A stretch of DNA of 39,402 bases, from assembly GCA_944391585.1 (NCBI GenBank), contig CALXUD010000006.1, positions 1-39,402 of the forward strand, given 5' to 3'. Within the stretch, counting starts at the first letter, position 1; every line of letters begins with the position of its first letter. Origin of the DNA: an uncultured Alphaproteobacteria bacterium. GTDB taxonomy: Bacteria > Pseudomonadota > Alphaproteobacteria > CAAHEQ01 > UBA3637. Made by a program: the position numbers and the translations under genes. Below the pieces are notes generated by a model. It was not told where the DNA came from. It did no database searches and was given only the letters and a program-made list of their open reading frames with translations. Of the stretch, positions 9,016-16,527 are shown piece after piece.

Positions 9016-10185
9016 ATGAAAGATTTTTCAAATATTTTAGAACAAACAGGACTTTATCAGTTTTTTTATTCCGCAACCCCGGACGGTTTGTTTTTGCCGT
9101 TGGGAATGGGGCAGGCAGTGATGATAATTGTTTGCTTGATTTTGATGTATCTCGGTATTAAAAAACGATTTGAACCTCTTTTATTGGTTCCAATTGCTGT
9201 GGGCGGATTATTGGCGAATATCCCAGGTGCCGAAATGACCACGGAAGGCGGATTGCTTTATTATTTGTATCAATTCGGTATTGCAACAGGTGTATTCCCC
9301 TTGTTGATTTTCCTGGGCGTTGGTGCCATGACAGATTTTGGACCGATGTTATCCAACCCCAAAACGGCGTTGTTAGGGGGTGCCGCACAATTTGCCATTT
9401 TCGGAACATTAATTGGAGCAATGTTTTTATCCGAATTTTTACCATTTTCCAATGTTTCTTTGCAACAAGCAGCGGCTATTTCTATTATTGGAGGGGCAGA
9501 TGGTCCAACATCAATCTTTTTAGCAGGAAAATTGGCTCCGGAATTATTAGGTGCAATTGCGGTGGCAGCCTATTCTTATATGGCTTTGATCCCAATGATT
9601 CAACCGCCGATTATGCGTGCTTTAACCACACAAAAAGAGCGTCAAATTAAGATGGTTCAGTTGCGTGATGTCTCTCAAAGAGAAAAAATCCTTTTCCCGA
9701 TTACCGTCATGATTTTGACAGCCTTATTTATTCCGCTTGCTATGCCGTTAATTGGAATGTTGATGTTGGGTAATTTATTAAAAGAATCCGGTGTGACAGA
9801 CAGATTGGCAAAAACCGCCAGTAATGAGTTAATTAACATTTGCACGATTTTATTGGGATTATCCGTTGGTTCAAAAATGTCAGCCGAATTATTTTTGGTT
9901 CCCAATACATTATTGATTTTGCTGTTGGGGATGTTAGCGTTTTGCTTGGGAACAGCCAGCGGCGTTGTGATGGCGAAATTGATGAATGTGTTCAGCAAAA
10001 ATAAAATCAATCCGTTGATTGGTTCGGCAGGCGTTTCAGCCATTCCAATGGCGGCGCGCGTGTCGCATCAATTAGGGCAAGAAGCTGATCCCAATAATCA
10101 TTTGTTGATGCACGCCATGGGAGCGAATGTTGCCGGCTCCATTGGTTCAGCGTTGGCAGCGGGTATTTTGTTGGCATTGTTATAG
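9016..10185 (+). CDS. oadB: Na+-translocating decarboxylase beta subunit
   Basis: The protein has 389 residues and about ten hydrophobic segments. Family signatures are clear: [13 protein letters not shown] (103-115), [10 protein letters not shown] (159-168) containing the conserved Asp of the sodium pathway (D162), and a C-terminal half with [14 protein letters not shown] and [14 protein letters not shown]. The protein removes CO2 from carboxybiotin on OadA and couples this to sodium export across the inner membrane. Its ATG begins one base after the oadA stop, so the genes are translated together. The G-A-B order is that of classical oad operons. Confidence 0.93.
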   Translation: MKDFSNILEQTGLYQFFYSATPDGLFLPLGMGQAVMIIVCLILMYLGIKKRFEPLLLVPIAVGGLLANIPGAEMTTEGGLLYYLYQFGIATGVFPLLIFLGVGAMTDFGPMLSNPKTALLGGAAQFAIFGTLIGAMFLSEFLPFSNVSLQQAAAISIIGGADGPTSIFLAGKLAPELLGAIAVAAYSYMALIPMIQPPIMRALTTQKERQIKMVQLRDVSQREKILFPITVMILTALFIPLAMPLIGMLMLGNLLKESGVTDRLAKTASNELINICTILLGLSVGSKMSAELFLVPNTLLILLLGMLAFCLGTASGVVMAKLMNVFSKNKINPLIGSAGVSAIPMAARVSHQLGQEADPNNHLLMHAMGANVAGSIGSALAAGILLALL

Positions 10186-10194
10186 AAAAATAAA

Positions 10195-11001
10195 ATGCAA
10201 AAATTTTCTTATCATAGTCATACGAACGGTATTTATGATGGTTGTAATACTATAGAGGAAATGATCACTCAGGCAGAAAACTTAGGGTGGGAAAGTTATG
10301 GAATTTCAAATCATTTAGTTTGTCATCCCAAAAGTCCCTCTTATCAAAAAATGTTTTTTCAAGATTTTGAAAAAGTTTTTGAGCAATCTCAACGAACAAT
10401 TGATGAAATTCGTACCTGTGCTTTAAAACATAAAATTCCTGTTTATGTTGGGTTTGAAGTTGATTTTTTTATGAGTTCTGAATGGCGTAAAGAATTTGAA
10501 AAAATTTTACCCAAATTAGAAGTGGATTATTTAATTGGAGCCGTTCATACATTACAATCCGATGATGGAAACGATGCGTGTTGGTTATATGATCGGGACC
10601 GAACCCAAGCGCAAACGCAAGCCTATTTATCTAATTATTGGAAGACCGTTAAAGAGGCGATTCAAAGCGGTTATTTTAACTGGATGGCGCATTTGGATTT
10701 ATTGAAATACTTTCAATTATCTCAGCCAAGCGATTGGGAAAATGAAATTGAAGTGTCTGAATTGTTGGCAAAACATCAGATGGCAACAGAATTAAATACC
10801 TCAGCTATGCGTCGCGGATTGAAAGAATTTTATCCGGGAGAGCCGTTTTTAAAAGAATTAAATCGTCAAAATGTGGCTTTGTTGATTAGCGATGATGCGC
10901 ATTCTGTAAATGAATTAGGTTCTTATTTTAAAGAAGCTGAAGAATTGCTTAACCAATTAAATTGGAAAAATCATATTCAAGAAAACGCCTTTTTTAAATA
11001 A
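10195..11001 (+). CDS. PHP-domain phosphatase, histidinol-phosphatase (HisK) type
   Basis: The protein has 268 residues. PHP metal-site motifs are visible: YHSHTNGIYDG at the N-terminus, SNHLVCHP, GFEVDFF, GAVHTL, AHLDLLK and SDDAHSVNELG near the C-terminus. This pattern fits HisK-type histidinol-phosphatases, which release phosphate from L-histidinol phosphate, but no other his gene is nearby, so the substrate is uncertain. The start lies 9 bases after oadB, so it may be the last gene of the oad transcript. The cytoplasmic location follows from the lack of a signal peptide. Confidence 0.75.
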   Translation: MQKFSYHSHTNGIYDGCNTIEEMITQAENLGWESYGISNHLVCHPKSPSYQKMFFQDFEKVFEQSQRTIDEIRTCALKHKIPVYVGFEVDFFMSSEWRKEFEKILPKLEVDYLIGAVHTLQSDDGNDACWLYDRDRTQAQTQAYLSNYWKTVKEAIQSGYFNWMAHLDLLKYFQLSQPSDWENEIEVSELLAKHQMATELNTSAMRRGLKEFYPGEPFLKELNRQNVALLISDDAHSVNELGSYFKEAEELLNQLNWKNHIQENAFFK

Positions 11002-11091
11002 AATTTATTTTATGAAAAAACTTCTTTTCTTTTTGCTGAAAAAAAGATACACTGTTTAAGATTAATAATTTTATTACGAAAGGTTTATGTT

Positions 11092-11553
11092 ATGGCAGGA
11101 AGTATCAATAAAGTGATTTTGGTGGGTAATTTAGGACGCGATCCGGAAGTGCGTCATACGAATTCCGGAGCGAAAATTGTGCATTTGTCCGTTGCAACGT
11201 CCGATTCATGGAAAGACAAAAACGGGGAACGTCAAGAAAAAACCGAGTGGCATCGTGTTGTTGTTTTTAATTCCAATTTAGCTGATTTTGCTGAACGTTT
11301 TTTGAAAAAGGGTTCAAAAGTATATATAGAAGGTGCATTACAAACACGTAAATATACCGATGCTTCTGGTCAAGAAAAATTTTCTACGGAAGTGGTATTG
11401 GGGGCTTATCGCGGTGAGTTGGTATCTTTAGATGCTAAATTAGGTGCAGGAAACGAAACAACAGACACAGGAGCAACAACTGCGTCTGCTGGGGCTGGAT
11501 GGGATTCGACTGAAACACCGGCTGAAACGTTCGATGATGAAATTCCGTTTTAA
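11092..11553 (+). CDS. ssb: Single-stranded DNA-binding protein
   Basis: The protein has 153 residues. The N-terminal OB fold shows SINKVILVGNLGRDPEVR, LSVATSDSW, TEWHRVVVFN and KKGSKVYIEGALQTRKY, all diagnostic of bacterial SSB. A glycine, threonine and alanine-rich linker (about 115-145) leads to the acidic tip DDEIPF that recruits replication and repair proteins. The ATG follows GAAAGG. It has its own terminator and lies upstream of gyrA, an arrangement common in alphaproteobacteria. Confidence 0.97.
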   Translation: MAGSINKVILVGNLGRDPEVRHTNSGAKIVHLSVATSDSWKDKNGERQEKTEWHRVVVFNSNLADFAERFLKKGSKVYIEGALQTRKYTDASGQEKFSTEVVLGAYRGELVSLDAKLGAGNETTDTGATTASAGAGWDSTETPAETFDDEIPF

Positions 11554-11572
11554 TAAAAATTTTACTAAAGAG

Positions 11573-11596
11573 ACCCCGAATTTATCGGGGTTTTTT
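11573..11596 (+). terminator. ssb terminator
   Basis: A CCCCGA/TCGGGG hairpin with an ATTTA loop followed by six T, about 20 bases after the ssb stop. Confidence 0.88.
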
Positions 11597-11699
11597 ATAT
11601 AAAATAATAAAAAACTCCTTCCAAAAATAAAAACTTTTTTACTTCCGTTTTGTCTCTTTTTTTTTCCTAAAAAAAAGTGAAAAAAAATTGCTTTTTCCC

Positions 11700-11728
11700 T
11701 TGCACGAAAAGTCAAAAAATGCTAGTCT
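11700..11728 (+). promoter_or_regulatory. gyrA promoter
   Basis: TTGCAC (11700-11705), a 17-base spacer and TAGTCT (11723-11728), with TG just upstream of the -10 box (extended -10). It lies 38 bases before the gyrA start in a gap otherwise made of A and T runs. Confidence 0.55.
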
Positions 11729-11766
11729 TTTTTTATTAATTTTATGATGAAAAAAAAGGATAAAAA

Positions 11767-14619
11767 ATGGTTGAAATAAACGATCAAATTACAACAAGTC
11801 AAACGACTGATATTGTACCGGTTTCCGTTGAAGATGAAATGCGTAAATCCTATTTGGATTATGCGATGAGCGTCATTGTTTCGCGCGCGCTTCCCGATGT
11901 GCGAGACGGCTTAAAACCGGTTCATCGGCGTATTTTATTCTCCATGAATGAAAATGGATATGATTACAATAAACCATTTCGTAAATCTGCACGTATTGTT
12001 GGGGATGTGATGGGTAAATATCACCCGCATGGTGACAGCTCTATTTATGAAGCAATGGTGCGTATGGCACAGGATTTTTCAATGCGTGTACCGCTAATTT
12101 CGCCCCAGGGGAACTTTGGTTCTATGGATGGAGATAAAGCTGCTGCAATGCGTTATACGGAGGCACGTTTAGCACAAACAGCGCATTGGTTGTTGGAAGA
12201 TATTGATCGTGATACGGTTGATTTTAATCCGAACTATGATGAGACCTGTCAAGAGCCGTCTGTTTTGCCGGCACGTTTTCCGAATATCTTAGTTAATGGT
12301 TCTGGTGGTATTGCCGTTGGTATGGCAACGAACATTCCACCGCATAATTTGGGCGAAGTGGTATCGGCATGCATTGCTTTATTAGATAATCCGGATTTAA
12401 CGATTGAAGATTTAATGGGGTATGTTCCAGCACCGGATTTCCCGACAGGAGGTATTATTTTAGGGCGTGGTGGAGCGCGTTCCGGCTATACAACAGGGCG
12501 AGGTTCTGTGATTATGCGGGCGCGTTGTTCCATTGAGGAAATTAAAAAAGATAAAATGGCTATTATTGTGACCGAGATTCCATATCAGGTCAATAAGGCG
12601 CAAATGATTGTGCGTATTGCGGAGCTGGTTAAAGATAAAGTTATTGATGGAATTGCGGATTTACGTGATGAATCCGATAGACAAGGAGTTCGCGTTGTTA
12701 TTGAATTGAAAAAAGACGCTTATCCGGAAGTGGTATTAAATCAACTCTATAAATACACACCTTTGCAGACCAGTTTCGGGATGAATATGTTGGCTCTGAA
12801 TAACGGTCGGCCGGAATTGATGAATTTAAAACAAATTTTAGAAGCTTTTATTCAATTCCGTGAAGAAGTTGTGCGCCGGCGGACAATTTTTGAATTAAAC
12901 AAAGCGCGGGATCGGGCGCATGTGTTGGTTGGTCTTGCCATTGCTGTTGCTAATTTAGACAGAGTTATTGAGATGATTAAAACAGCGGCAGATCCAAATG
13001 TAGCGCGTGCCCAATTGATGGAAACGCGTTGGGAAGCAAAAGATGTGGAGGCTTTGATCACTTTAATTGATGAGCCGGATCGGAAAGTGGAAAACGGAAT
13101 TTATATGCTTTCTGAAACACAAGCGCGAGCTATTTTGGATTTAAAATTACAGCGTTTAACCGGTTTGGAACGAGATAAAATTCATGGAGAAGTCAATGAA
13201 TTAGCAGGATTAATTAAAGAATATCTTTCTACATTGGCATCACGTGAAAAAATCTATGCCATTATTCGTCAAGAATTGGTGGATGTGAAAGAACAATTTC
13301 CATCTGAACGTAAAACAACGATTGAAGATGCTGAATTTGAATCTGATATTGAGGATTTAATTGCCCGTGAAAACATGGTTGTAACGGTTACGACAACAGG
13401 CTATATCAAACGGGTCCCATTGAGCACCTATCGGGCGCAACATCGCGGCGGAAAAGGTCGGGCCGGTATGTCCACCCGTGAAGAAGATGAAGTGTCGCAG
13501 CTTTTTGTGGCGTGTACTCATGCCCCGTTATTATTTTTCTCAACACGTGGAAAGGTTTATAAATTAAAAACCTATCGGTTGCCGGAAGGATCACCGCAAT
13601 CGTTGGGTAAGGCATTGATTAACTTACTGCCGTTGGAACAAGATGAAAAAATCACAACCATTATGACTATTCCGGAAAAAGAGGAAGAATGTGAAGGTCA
13701 AACCGTTATGTTTGCAACCAATTCTGGTGGTGTGCGGCGCAATCGTTTGTCAGATTTCTGGAATGTGAATGCAAATGGTAAAATTGCCATGAAGTTGGAT
13801 GAAGGAGATAAATTGATTGGTGTAGCCATTTGTCATGAGGATGAAGATGTTCTGTTGTCAGCTGCCGGTGGAAAATGTGTGCGTTTCCCAGTATCTGATG
13901 TGCGGGTGTTTGAATCACGTGCTTCAACCGGTGTTCGGGGGATGAAGTTAGCTGCGGGAGACGAAGTGATTTCATTATCCATTATTAAACATGCTAAAGC
14001 GGATACGGAAAAACGAGATGCGTATTTGAAAGAAGCAGCAGCACGGCGGCGGTTATCCGGTTCTAACGAAGAAGCTGAAGGAATTGAAGAGAATGCTACA
14101 ACAACAGCGTTGACTGCGGAAGAGTTTGAAAAAATGGCTGCCGATGAAGAGTTTATCTTAACAATTACGGATAAAGGATACGGTAAACGCTCCAGTGCTT
14201 ATGAATATCGGATTACGGCGCGTGGTACACAAGGGGTGACGAATATCAAGACGGATGAAGATAAACGCAAAGCGTTGGTTGTGGCTTCCATGCCGGTCAA
14301 AGATGAAGATCACTTGATGTTGGTAACAGATGGTGGACAGCTGATTCGGATGAAGGTGTCTGATATCCGAATTGCGGGTCGTTCAACGATGGGGGTGATT
14401 TTGTTCCGATTGGATAAACATGAAAAGGTGGTTTCTGCAACCTGTGTGTCTGATTTGGAGGAAACATCAAACGAGGATGTATTGCCGGAAGGAATGCCGG
14501 AGGAAGGGCAGGTTGGCGCTGAAAATATTGCTCCCGCTGATACGGGGATTGCGCAAAATCCGGTAGATGCCCAAATTCAAATAGAAGAAGAAAATAAAAC
14601 TGAAAGTGAGGAAGAATAA
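11767..14619 (+). CDS. gyrA: DNA gyrase subunit A
   Basis: The protein has 950 residues, somewhat longer than E. coli GyrA (875). The N-terminal breakage-reunion domain shows [28 protein letters not shown] (quinolone-site Ser91 and Glu95) and AMRYTEARL with catalytic Tyr130. The C-terminal DNA-wrapping domain contains the GyrA box as QHRGGKG (558-564), where QRRGGKG is usual. An extra charged stretch near residues 745-795 ([17 protein letters not shown]) interrupts the beta-pinwheel, as in other alphaproteobacteria, and the last 40 residues are strongly acidic. With GyrB it introduces negative supercoils. The stop overlaps the next start by one base (TAATG). Confidence 0.97.
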   Translation: MVEINDQITTSQTTDIVPVSVEDEMRKSYLDYAMSVIVSRALPDVRDGLKPVHRRILFSMNENGYDYNKPFRKSARIVGDVMGKYHPHGDSSIYEAMVRMAQDFSMRVPLISPQGNFGSMDGDKAAAMRYTEARLAQTAHWLLEDIDRDTVDFNPNYDETCQEPSVLPARFPNILVNGSGGIAVGMATNIPPHNLGEVVSACIALLDNPDLTIEDLMGYVPAPDFPTGGIILGRGGARSGYTTGRGSVIMRARCSIEEIKKDKMAIIVTEIPYQVNKAQMIVRIAELVKDKVIDGIADLRDESDRQGVRVVIELKKDAYPEVVLNQLYKYTPLQTSFGMNMLALNNGRPELMNLKQILEAFIQFREEVVRRRTIFELNKARDRAHVLVGLAIAVANLDRVIEMIKTAADPNVARAQLMETRWEAKDVEALITLIDEPDRKVENGIYMLSETQARAILDLKLQRLTGLERDKIHGEVNELAGLIKEYLSTLASREKIYAIIRQELVDVKEQFPSERKTTIEDAEFESDIEDLIARENMVVTVTTTGYIKRVPLSTYRAQHRGGKGRAGMSTREEDEVSQLFVACTHAPLLFFSTRGKVYKLKTYRLPEGSPQSLGKALINLLPLEQDEKITTIMTIPEKEEECEGQTVMFATNSGGVRRNRLSDFWNVNANGKIAMKLDEGDKLIGVAICHEDEDVLLSAAGGKCVRFPVSDVRVFESRASTGVRGMKLAAGDEVISLSIIKHAKADTEKRDAYLKEAAARRRLSGSNEEAEGIEENATTTALTAEEFEKMAADEEFILTITDKGYGKRSSAYEYRITARGTQGVTNIKTDEDKRKALVVASMPVKDEDHLMLVTDGGQLIRMKVSDIRIAGRSTMGVILFRLDKHEKVVSATCVSDLEETSNEDVLPEGMPEEGQVGAENIAPADTGIAQNPVDAQIQIEEENKTESEEE

Positions 14620-14858
14620 TGTGTCCATGTCCGATATGTGCAACAATTGCTTTATTATTGCTCCCATTTATGGGGTATAAATGGGCGAAAAATTTTGTAA
14701 AAAAGCATCATTGTTCCTGTGAGGTTTGTCAAAAGGCTGAACATCAAGAACATATGAAAAATCATACAAAATGTCATTGTCAAGCATGCAAACATCCAAA
14801 AACAGTGGCTAAAAATAATAAAAAATCATCATATAAAAAAGGGAAAAAACATGCGTAG
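14619..14858 (+). CDS. Small cysteine-rich protein with three CxCxxC motifs, function unknown
   Basis: The protein has 79 residues and I do not recognise the family. It contains CPCPIC at the N-terminus, CSCEVC in the middle and CHCQAC toward the end, so the spacing C-x-C-x2-C occurs three times, the latter two surrounded by histidines. Residues 8-18 are hydrophobic (ATIALLLLPFM) and could span or insert in the membrane. The C-terminus is very lysine-rich. It may bind metal. The start is coupled to the gyrA stop by a one-base overlap and its end overlaps the next small gene by 8 bases, so it is very likely translated. Confidence 0.6.
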   Translation: MCPCPICATIALLLLPFMGYKWAKNFVKKHHCSCEVCQKAEHQEHMKNHTKCHCQACKHPKTVAKNNKKSSYKKGKKHA

Positions 14859-15012
14859 AATTGGAATTAGAAAAACGAAATGGAATATCTTTATTTTATT
14901 CATTATCGGTCTTGTTATCGGTCTTGTTATCGGCTTGCGTCAACCTGTGCCAGAATTAGCGCCTGAATTAGTTATGGTTCAAGAAATGCCGACACCTGAA
15001 GGAGGAAAATAA
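14851..15012 (+). CDS. 53-residue single-pass membrane protein, function unknown
   Basis: ATG at 14851, overlapping the end of the cysteine-rich gene by 8 bases. After a basic N-terminus (MRRIGIRKTKW), residues about 12-29 form one membrane helix (IFILFIIGLVIGLVIGL), followed by a proline and glutamate-rich outer segment. A 12-base unit, ATCGGTCTTGTT, is repeated in tandem at 14904-14927 and starts a third time, encoding IGLVIGLVIGL. The stop lies one base before the cyclophilin start, and its last codons carry that gene's GGAGG site. Position and overlaps argue for a real gene. Confidence 0.55.
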   Translation: MRRIGIRKTKWNIFILFIIGLVIGLVIGLRQPVPELAPELVMVQEMPTPEGGK

Positions 15013-15013
15013 T

Positions 15014-15556
15014 ATGCGTTTTTTTGCCTTTTTTACTTTTTTATGTTCAACTTTATTAACAATGGGAGTTTATGCAATGGATAAGGAAAATACATTATAT
15101 ATGGATTTGGATTATGGACGTGTGATTATTGAATTAGATCCGACAATAGCCCCAAATCACGTTAAAAGAATCAAAGAATTGACACGTCAAGGGTTTTATG
15201 ATGGTGTTAAATTTCATCGCGTAATCCCTGGCTTTATGGCTCAAACAGGTGATCCGACCGGTACCGGCATGGGAGGCAGTGGTCAAAAATTAAAAGCAGA
15301 ATTTAATAAAACACCACATGTGCGGGGAACTGTTTCTATGGCACGTGCAATGGATCCGAACTCTGCAGACAGTCAATTTTTTATCTGTTTTGATGATGCA
15401 AGATTTTTGGACGGACAATACACGGTTTTCGGTAAAGTAACTAGTGGTATGGAATATGTGGATATGATTAAAGCAGGGACATCTGCCAATAATGGAGCGG
15501 TTTCTAATCCGGATATTATTGTGAAAATGCAAGTTGCAGCAGATGCTGATAAATAA
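15014..15556 (+). CDS. Exported cyclophilin-type peptidyl-prolyl cis-trans isomerase
   Basis: The protein has 180 residues. The first about 20 residues form a signal peptide (FFAFFTFLCSTLLTMGVYA), so it acts in the periplasm. The cyclophilin core follows with GFYDGVKFHRVIPGFMAQTG, GTVSMARAMDPNSADSQFFI and LDGQYTVFGKV; the conserved Arg in FHRVI, Phe in GFMAQ and QFF of the active site are all present. It speeds up isomerisation of proline bonds in exported proteins. A GGAGG site is well placed. Cyclophilin downstream of gyrA fits alphaproteobacterial order, though coaD, usually between them, is replaced here by two small genes. Confidence 0.93.
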   Translation: MRFFAFFTFLCSTLLTMGVYAMDKENTLYMDLDYGRVIIELDPTIAPNHVKRIKELTRQGFYDGVKFHRVIPGFMAQTGDPTGTGMGGSGQKLKAEFNKTPHVRGTVSMARAMDPNSADSQFFICFDDARFLDGQYTVFGKVTSGMEYVDMIKAGTSANNGAVSNPDIIVKMQVAADADK

Positions 15557-15578
15557 AACGTTTTTCTGAAACAAATGA

Positions 15579-15606
15579 AAAAGGGCGTTTAAAAACGCCC
15601 TTTCAT
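15579..15606 (+). terminator. Terminator of the gyrA-cyclophilin operon
   Basis: AAAGGGCGTTT/AAACGCCCTTT, an 11-pair stem with a tiny loop, followed by CATTTTT, 20 bases after the cyclophilin stop. Confidence 0.85.
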
Positions 15607-15616
15607 TTTTACATTT

Positions 15617-15645
15617 TTGACGAATATTCATTCTTATGTTATAAT
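15617..15645 (+). promoter_or_regulatory. Near-consensus promoter for the 51-residue gene
   Basis: TTGACG (15617-15622), a 17-base spacer, and a perfect TATAAT (15640-15645). It is one of the strongest promoter matches in the window and lies 27 bases before the small gene. Confidence 0.8.
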
Positions 15646-15672
15646 GATAATGTGTTCTATCGGAGGTGTGTG

Positions 15673-15828
15673 ATGTGGTCTATTTTAGAAAAAGCAAATA
15701 CAATTATTCAAACGTTATATATTTTTTATGAATTGTATCAATTTGGGAAGAACTGTTATAAAAAAATATCCCGCACCGTTCCTCAAACACTGAGAAAAGG
15801 AGCTGTGCAACAGCAAAGAACCGCTTAA
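15673..15828 (+). CDS. 51-residue protein behind a strong promoter, function unknown
   Basis: ATG at 15673 with CGGAGG 6 bases upstream and a near-consensus promoter just before. The product begins MWSILEKANTIIQTLYIFYE, a probable amphipathic or weakly hydrophobic helix, and ends in a basic tail (KKISRTV, TLRKGAVQQQRTA). No family is recognised and no lipobox or clear membrane span is visible. The strong transcription and translation signals are the reason to call it. A weak CCC/GGG hairpin near 15830-15850 might end the transcript. It converges with the lipoprotein gene. Confidence 0.6.
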   Translation: MWSILEKANTIIQTLYIFYELYQFGKNCYKKISRTVPQTLRKGAVQQQRTA

Positions 15829-15853
15829 ATCCCCCTTGTTAAAGTGGGAGTAT

Positions 15854-16258
15854 TTAGTCTAATTTGATGCCGGCTTTCTTTATTTCCATTTTTCCATAAG
15901 AATCATATTTATAATAGTAAATTAACTCTTTTTTGTTAATTGTATTTGCATCAATCGCAGCTTCCGGGATTCCCCATATAATAGATAAAGGCCAAGTTAA
16001 TAAATTTAAAAAGCCAAATATATATTGTTCTGATTCTCCAGAGTTACCCATCCCCAAATAAAAATTGCCAAAACCTGGAAAAATATTTAAAACTCCGGCT
16101 AAAATTGCAGATTTTGGTTTTATATAGGAACCTATTGGTTTATCAATAGTTATGCCTTGACCGCGTAATTGGTTTAATTGCATTCGCTCTGAACCACTGA
16201 GTGTTGAGCAGGCAGATAAAGTTGAAATTAATATCAATGTGATAAATATTTTTTTCAT
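15854..16258 (-). CDS. Lipoprotein of unknown function with PGFGNFYLG segment
   Basis: The protein has 134 residues from the ATG at 16258, chosen because AAGGA precedes it; the frame itself stays open upstream to a TTG at 16348. MKKIFITLILISTLSAC is a lipoprotein signal with acylation at Cys17. After a polar stretch come two hydrophobic segments (ILAGVLNIFPGFGNFYLG, and IFGFLNLLTWPLSIIWGIP) and a charged C-terminus (YYKYDSYGKMEIKKAG). The family is not named, but PGFGNFYLG-type lipoproteins occur in proteobacteria. Its 5' leader holds a C4-like RNA and an intrinsic terminator, so expression is probably riboregulated. Origin by phage-related transfer is possible. Confidence 0.7.
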   Translation of the reverse strand: MKKIFITLILISTLSACSTLSGSERMQLNQLRGQGITIDKPIGSYIKPKSAILAGVLNIFPGFGNFYLGMGNSGESEQYIFGFLNLLTWPLSIIWGIPEAAIDANTINKKELIYYYKYDSYGKMEIKKAGIKLD

Positions 16259-16278
16259 AATAAGTTCCTTTCTATAAT

Positions 16279-16303
16279 AAAAAATCGCCGTGATGAGTGG
16301 CGA
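16279..16303 (-). terminator. Intrinsic terminator (attenuator) in lipoprotein leader
   Basis: On the minus strand TCGCC (16303-16299), a 9-base loop, GGCGA (16289-16285) and then six T (16284-16279). It lies between the leader promoter and the lipoprotein start, so transcription must pass it for the gene to be expressed. The 5' arm abuts the CTTCCAGTC segment, which can pair elsewhere in the leader. Confidence 0.65.
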
Positions 16304-16310
16304 CTGGAAG

Positions 16311-16327
16311 CTGAAAACTACACAAAG
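16311..16327 (-). promoter_or_regulatory. Putative target site of the C4-like RNA
   Basis: On the minus strand this reads CTTTGTG, two bases, GTTTTCAG. These two blocks are exact complements of CTGAAAAC (16424-16417) and CACAAAG (16412-16406) in the upstream structured RNA, in the right antiparallel order. This is how phage P1 C4 RNA recognises its target upstream of the antirepressor genes. The pairing is seen; the function is inferred. Confidence 0.55.
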
Positions 16328-16365
16328 ATAGTGTGCCGTATTGGCCAAAAGGCTTATTTCGACAC

Positions 16366-16450
16366 CTTCCAGTCAAACTGGAAGTTTTTTATGTCTTGAC
16401 TGACACTTTGTGGGAGGTTTTCAGACCTCGAAAGGGGAATCACCCATTTC
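16366..16450 (-). ncRNA. C4-like antisense RNA in the lipoprotein leader
   Basis: The predicted transcript starts near 16450, seven bases after a minus-strand -10 box. It folds into CGAAA-GGG/CCC-TTTCG, a hairpin GAGGT/ACCTC whose loop starts with CTGAA, a single-stranded CCCACAAAGTG, and a 3' hairpin CTTCCAGT/ACTGGAAG (16384-16366). Parts of the hairpin loop and the CACAAAG run are complementary to a site 80-100 bases downstream. Layout and motifs resemble the C4 antisense RNA of phages P1 and P7 (Rfam C4 family, from memory). On the plus strand the 16366-16384 hairpin is followed by six T, so it could also stop transcription coming from the left. Confidence 0.55.
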
Positions 16451-16456
16451 GAAATT

Positions 16457-16485
16457 ATCCTAGAATAAAAAAAAGGATTTGTAAA
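16457..16485 (-). promoter_or_regulatory. Promoter of the C4-like leader
   Basis: On the minus strand TTTACA (16485-16480), a 17-base spacer and TAGGAT (16462-16457). It would start RNA at about 16450, exactly at the first stem of the C4-like structure. Confidence 0.65.
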
Positions 16486-16497
16486 GAGAAAAAACTA

Positions 16498-16515
16498 AGC
16501 CCCTGCAAAGGGGCT
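16498..16515 (-). terminator. Hairpin terminator of the 16528-17655 operon
   Basis: AGCCCC/GGGGCT with a 6-base loop, 13 bases after the end of the minus-strand gene. Runs of T follow on both strands (TTTTT directly on plus, TAGTTTTTT on minus), so it may work in both directions. Confidence 0.7.
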
Positions 16516-16527
16516 TTTTGTCATCAT

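Noticed and set aside
15673-16258. Toxin-antitoxin pair made of the 51-residue protein and the C4-like RNA
   Set aside because: The small protein lacks the hydrophobic span of type I toxins and the RNA has no complementarity to its gene that I can see.
16259-16348. Upstream extension of the lipoprotein frame to a TTG (LANTAHYLCVVFSF...)
   Set aside because: It would place the lipoprotein signal in the middle of the protein and crosses the terminator and target site. The ATG at 16258 has AAGGA and a proper lipobox. It could still be a short phage-like leader peptide frame.
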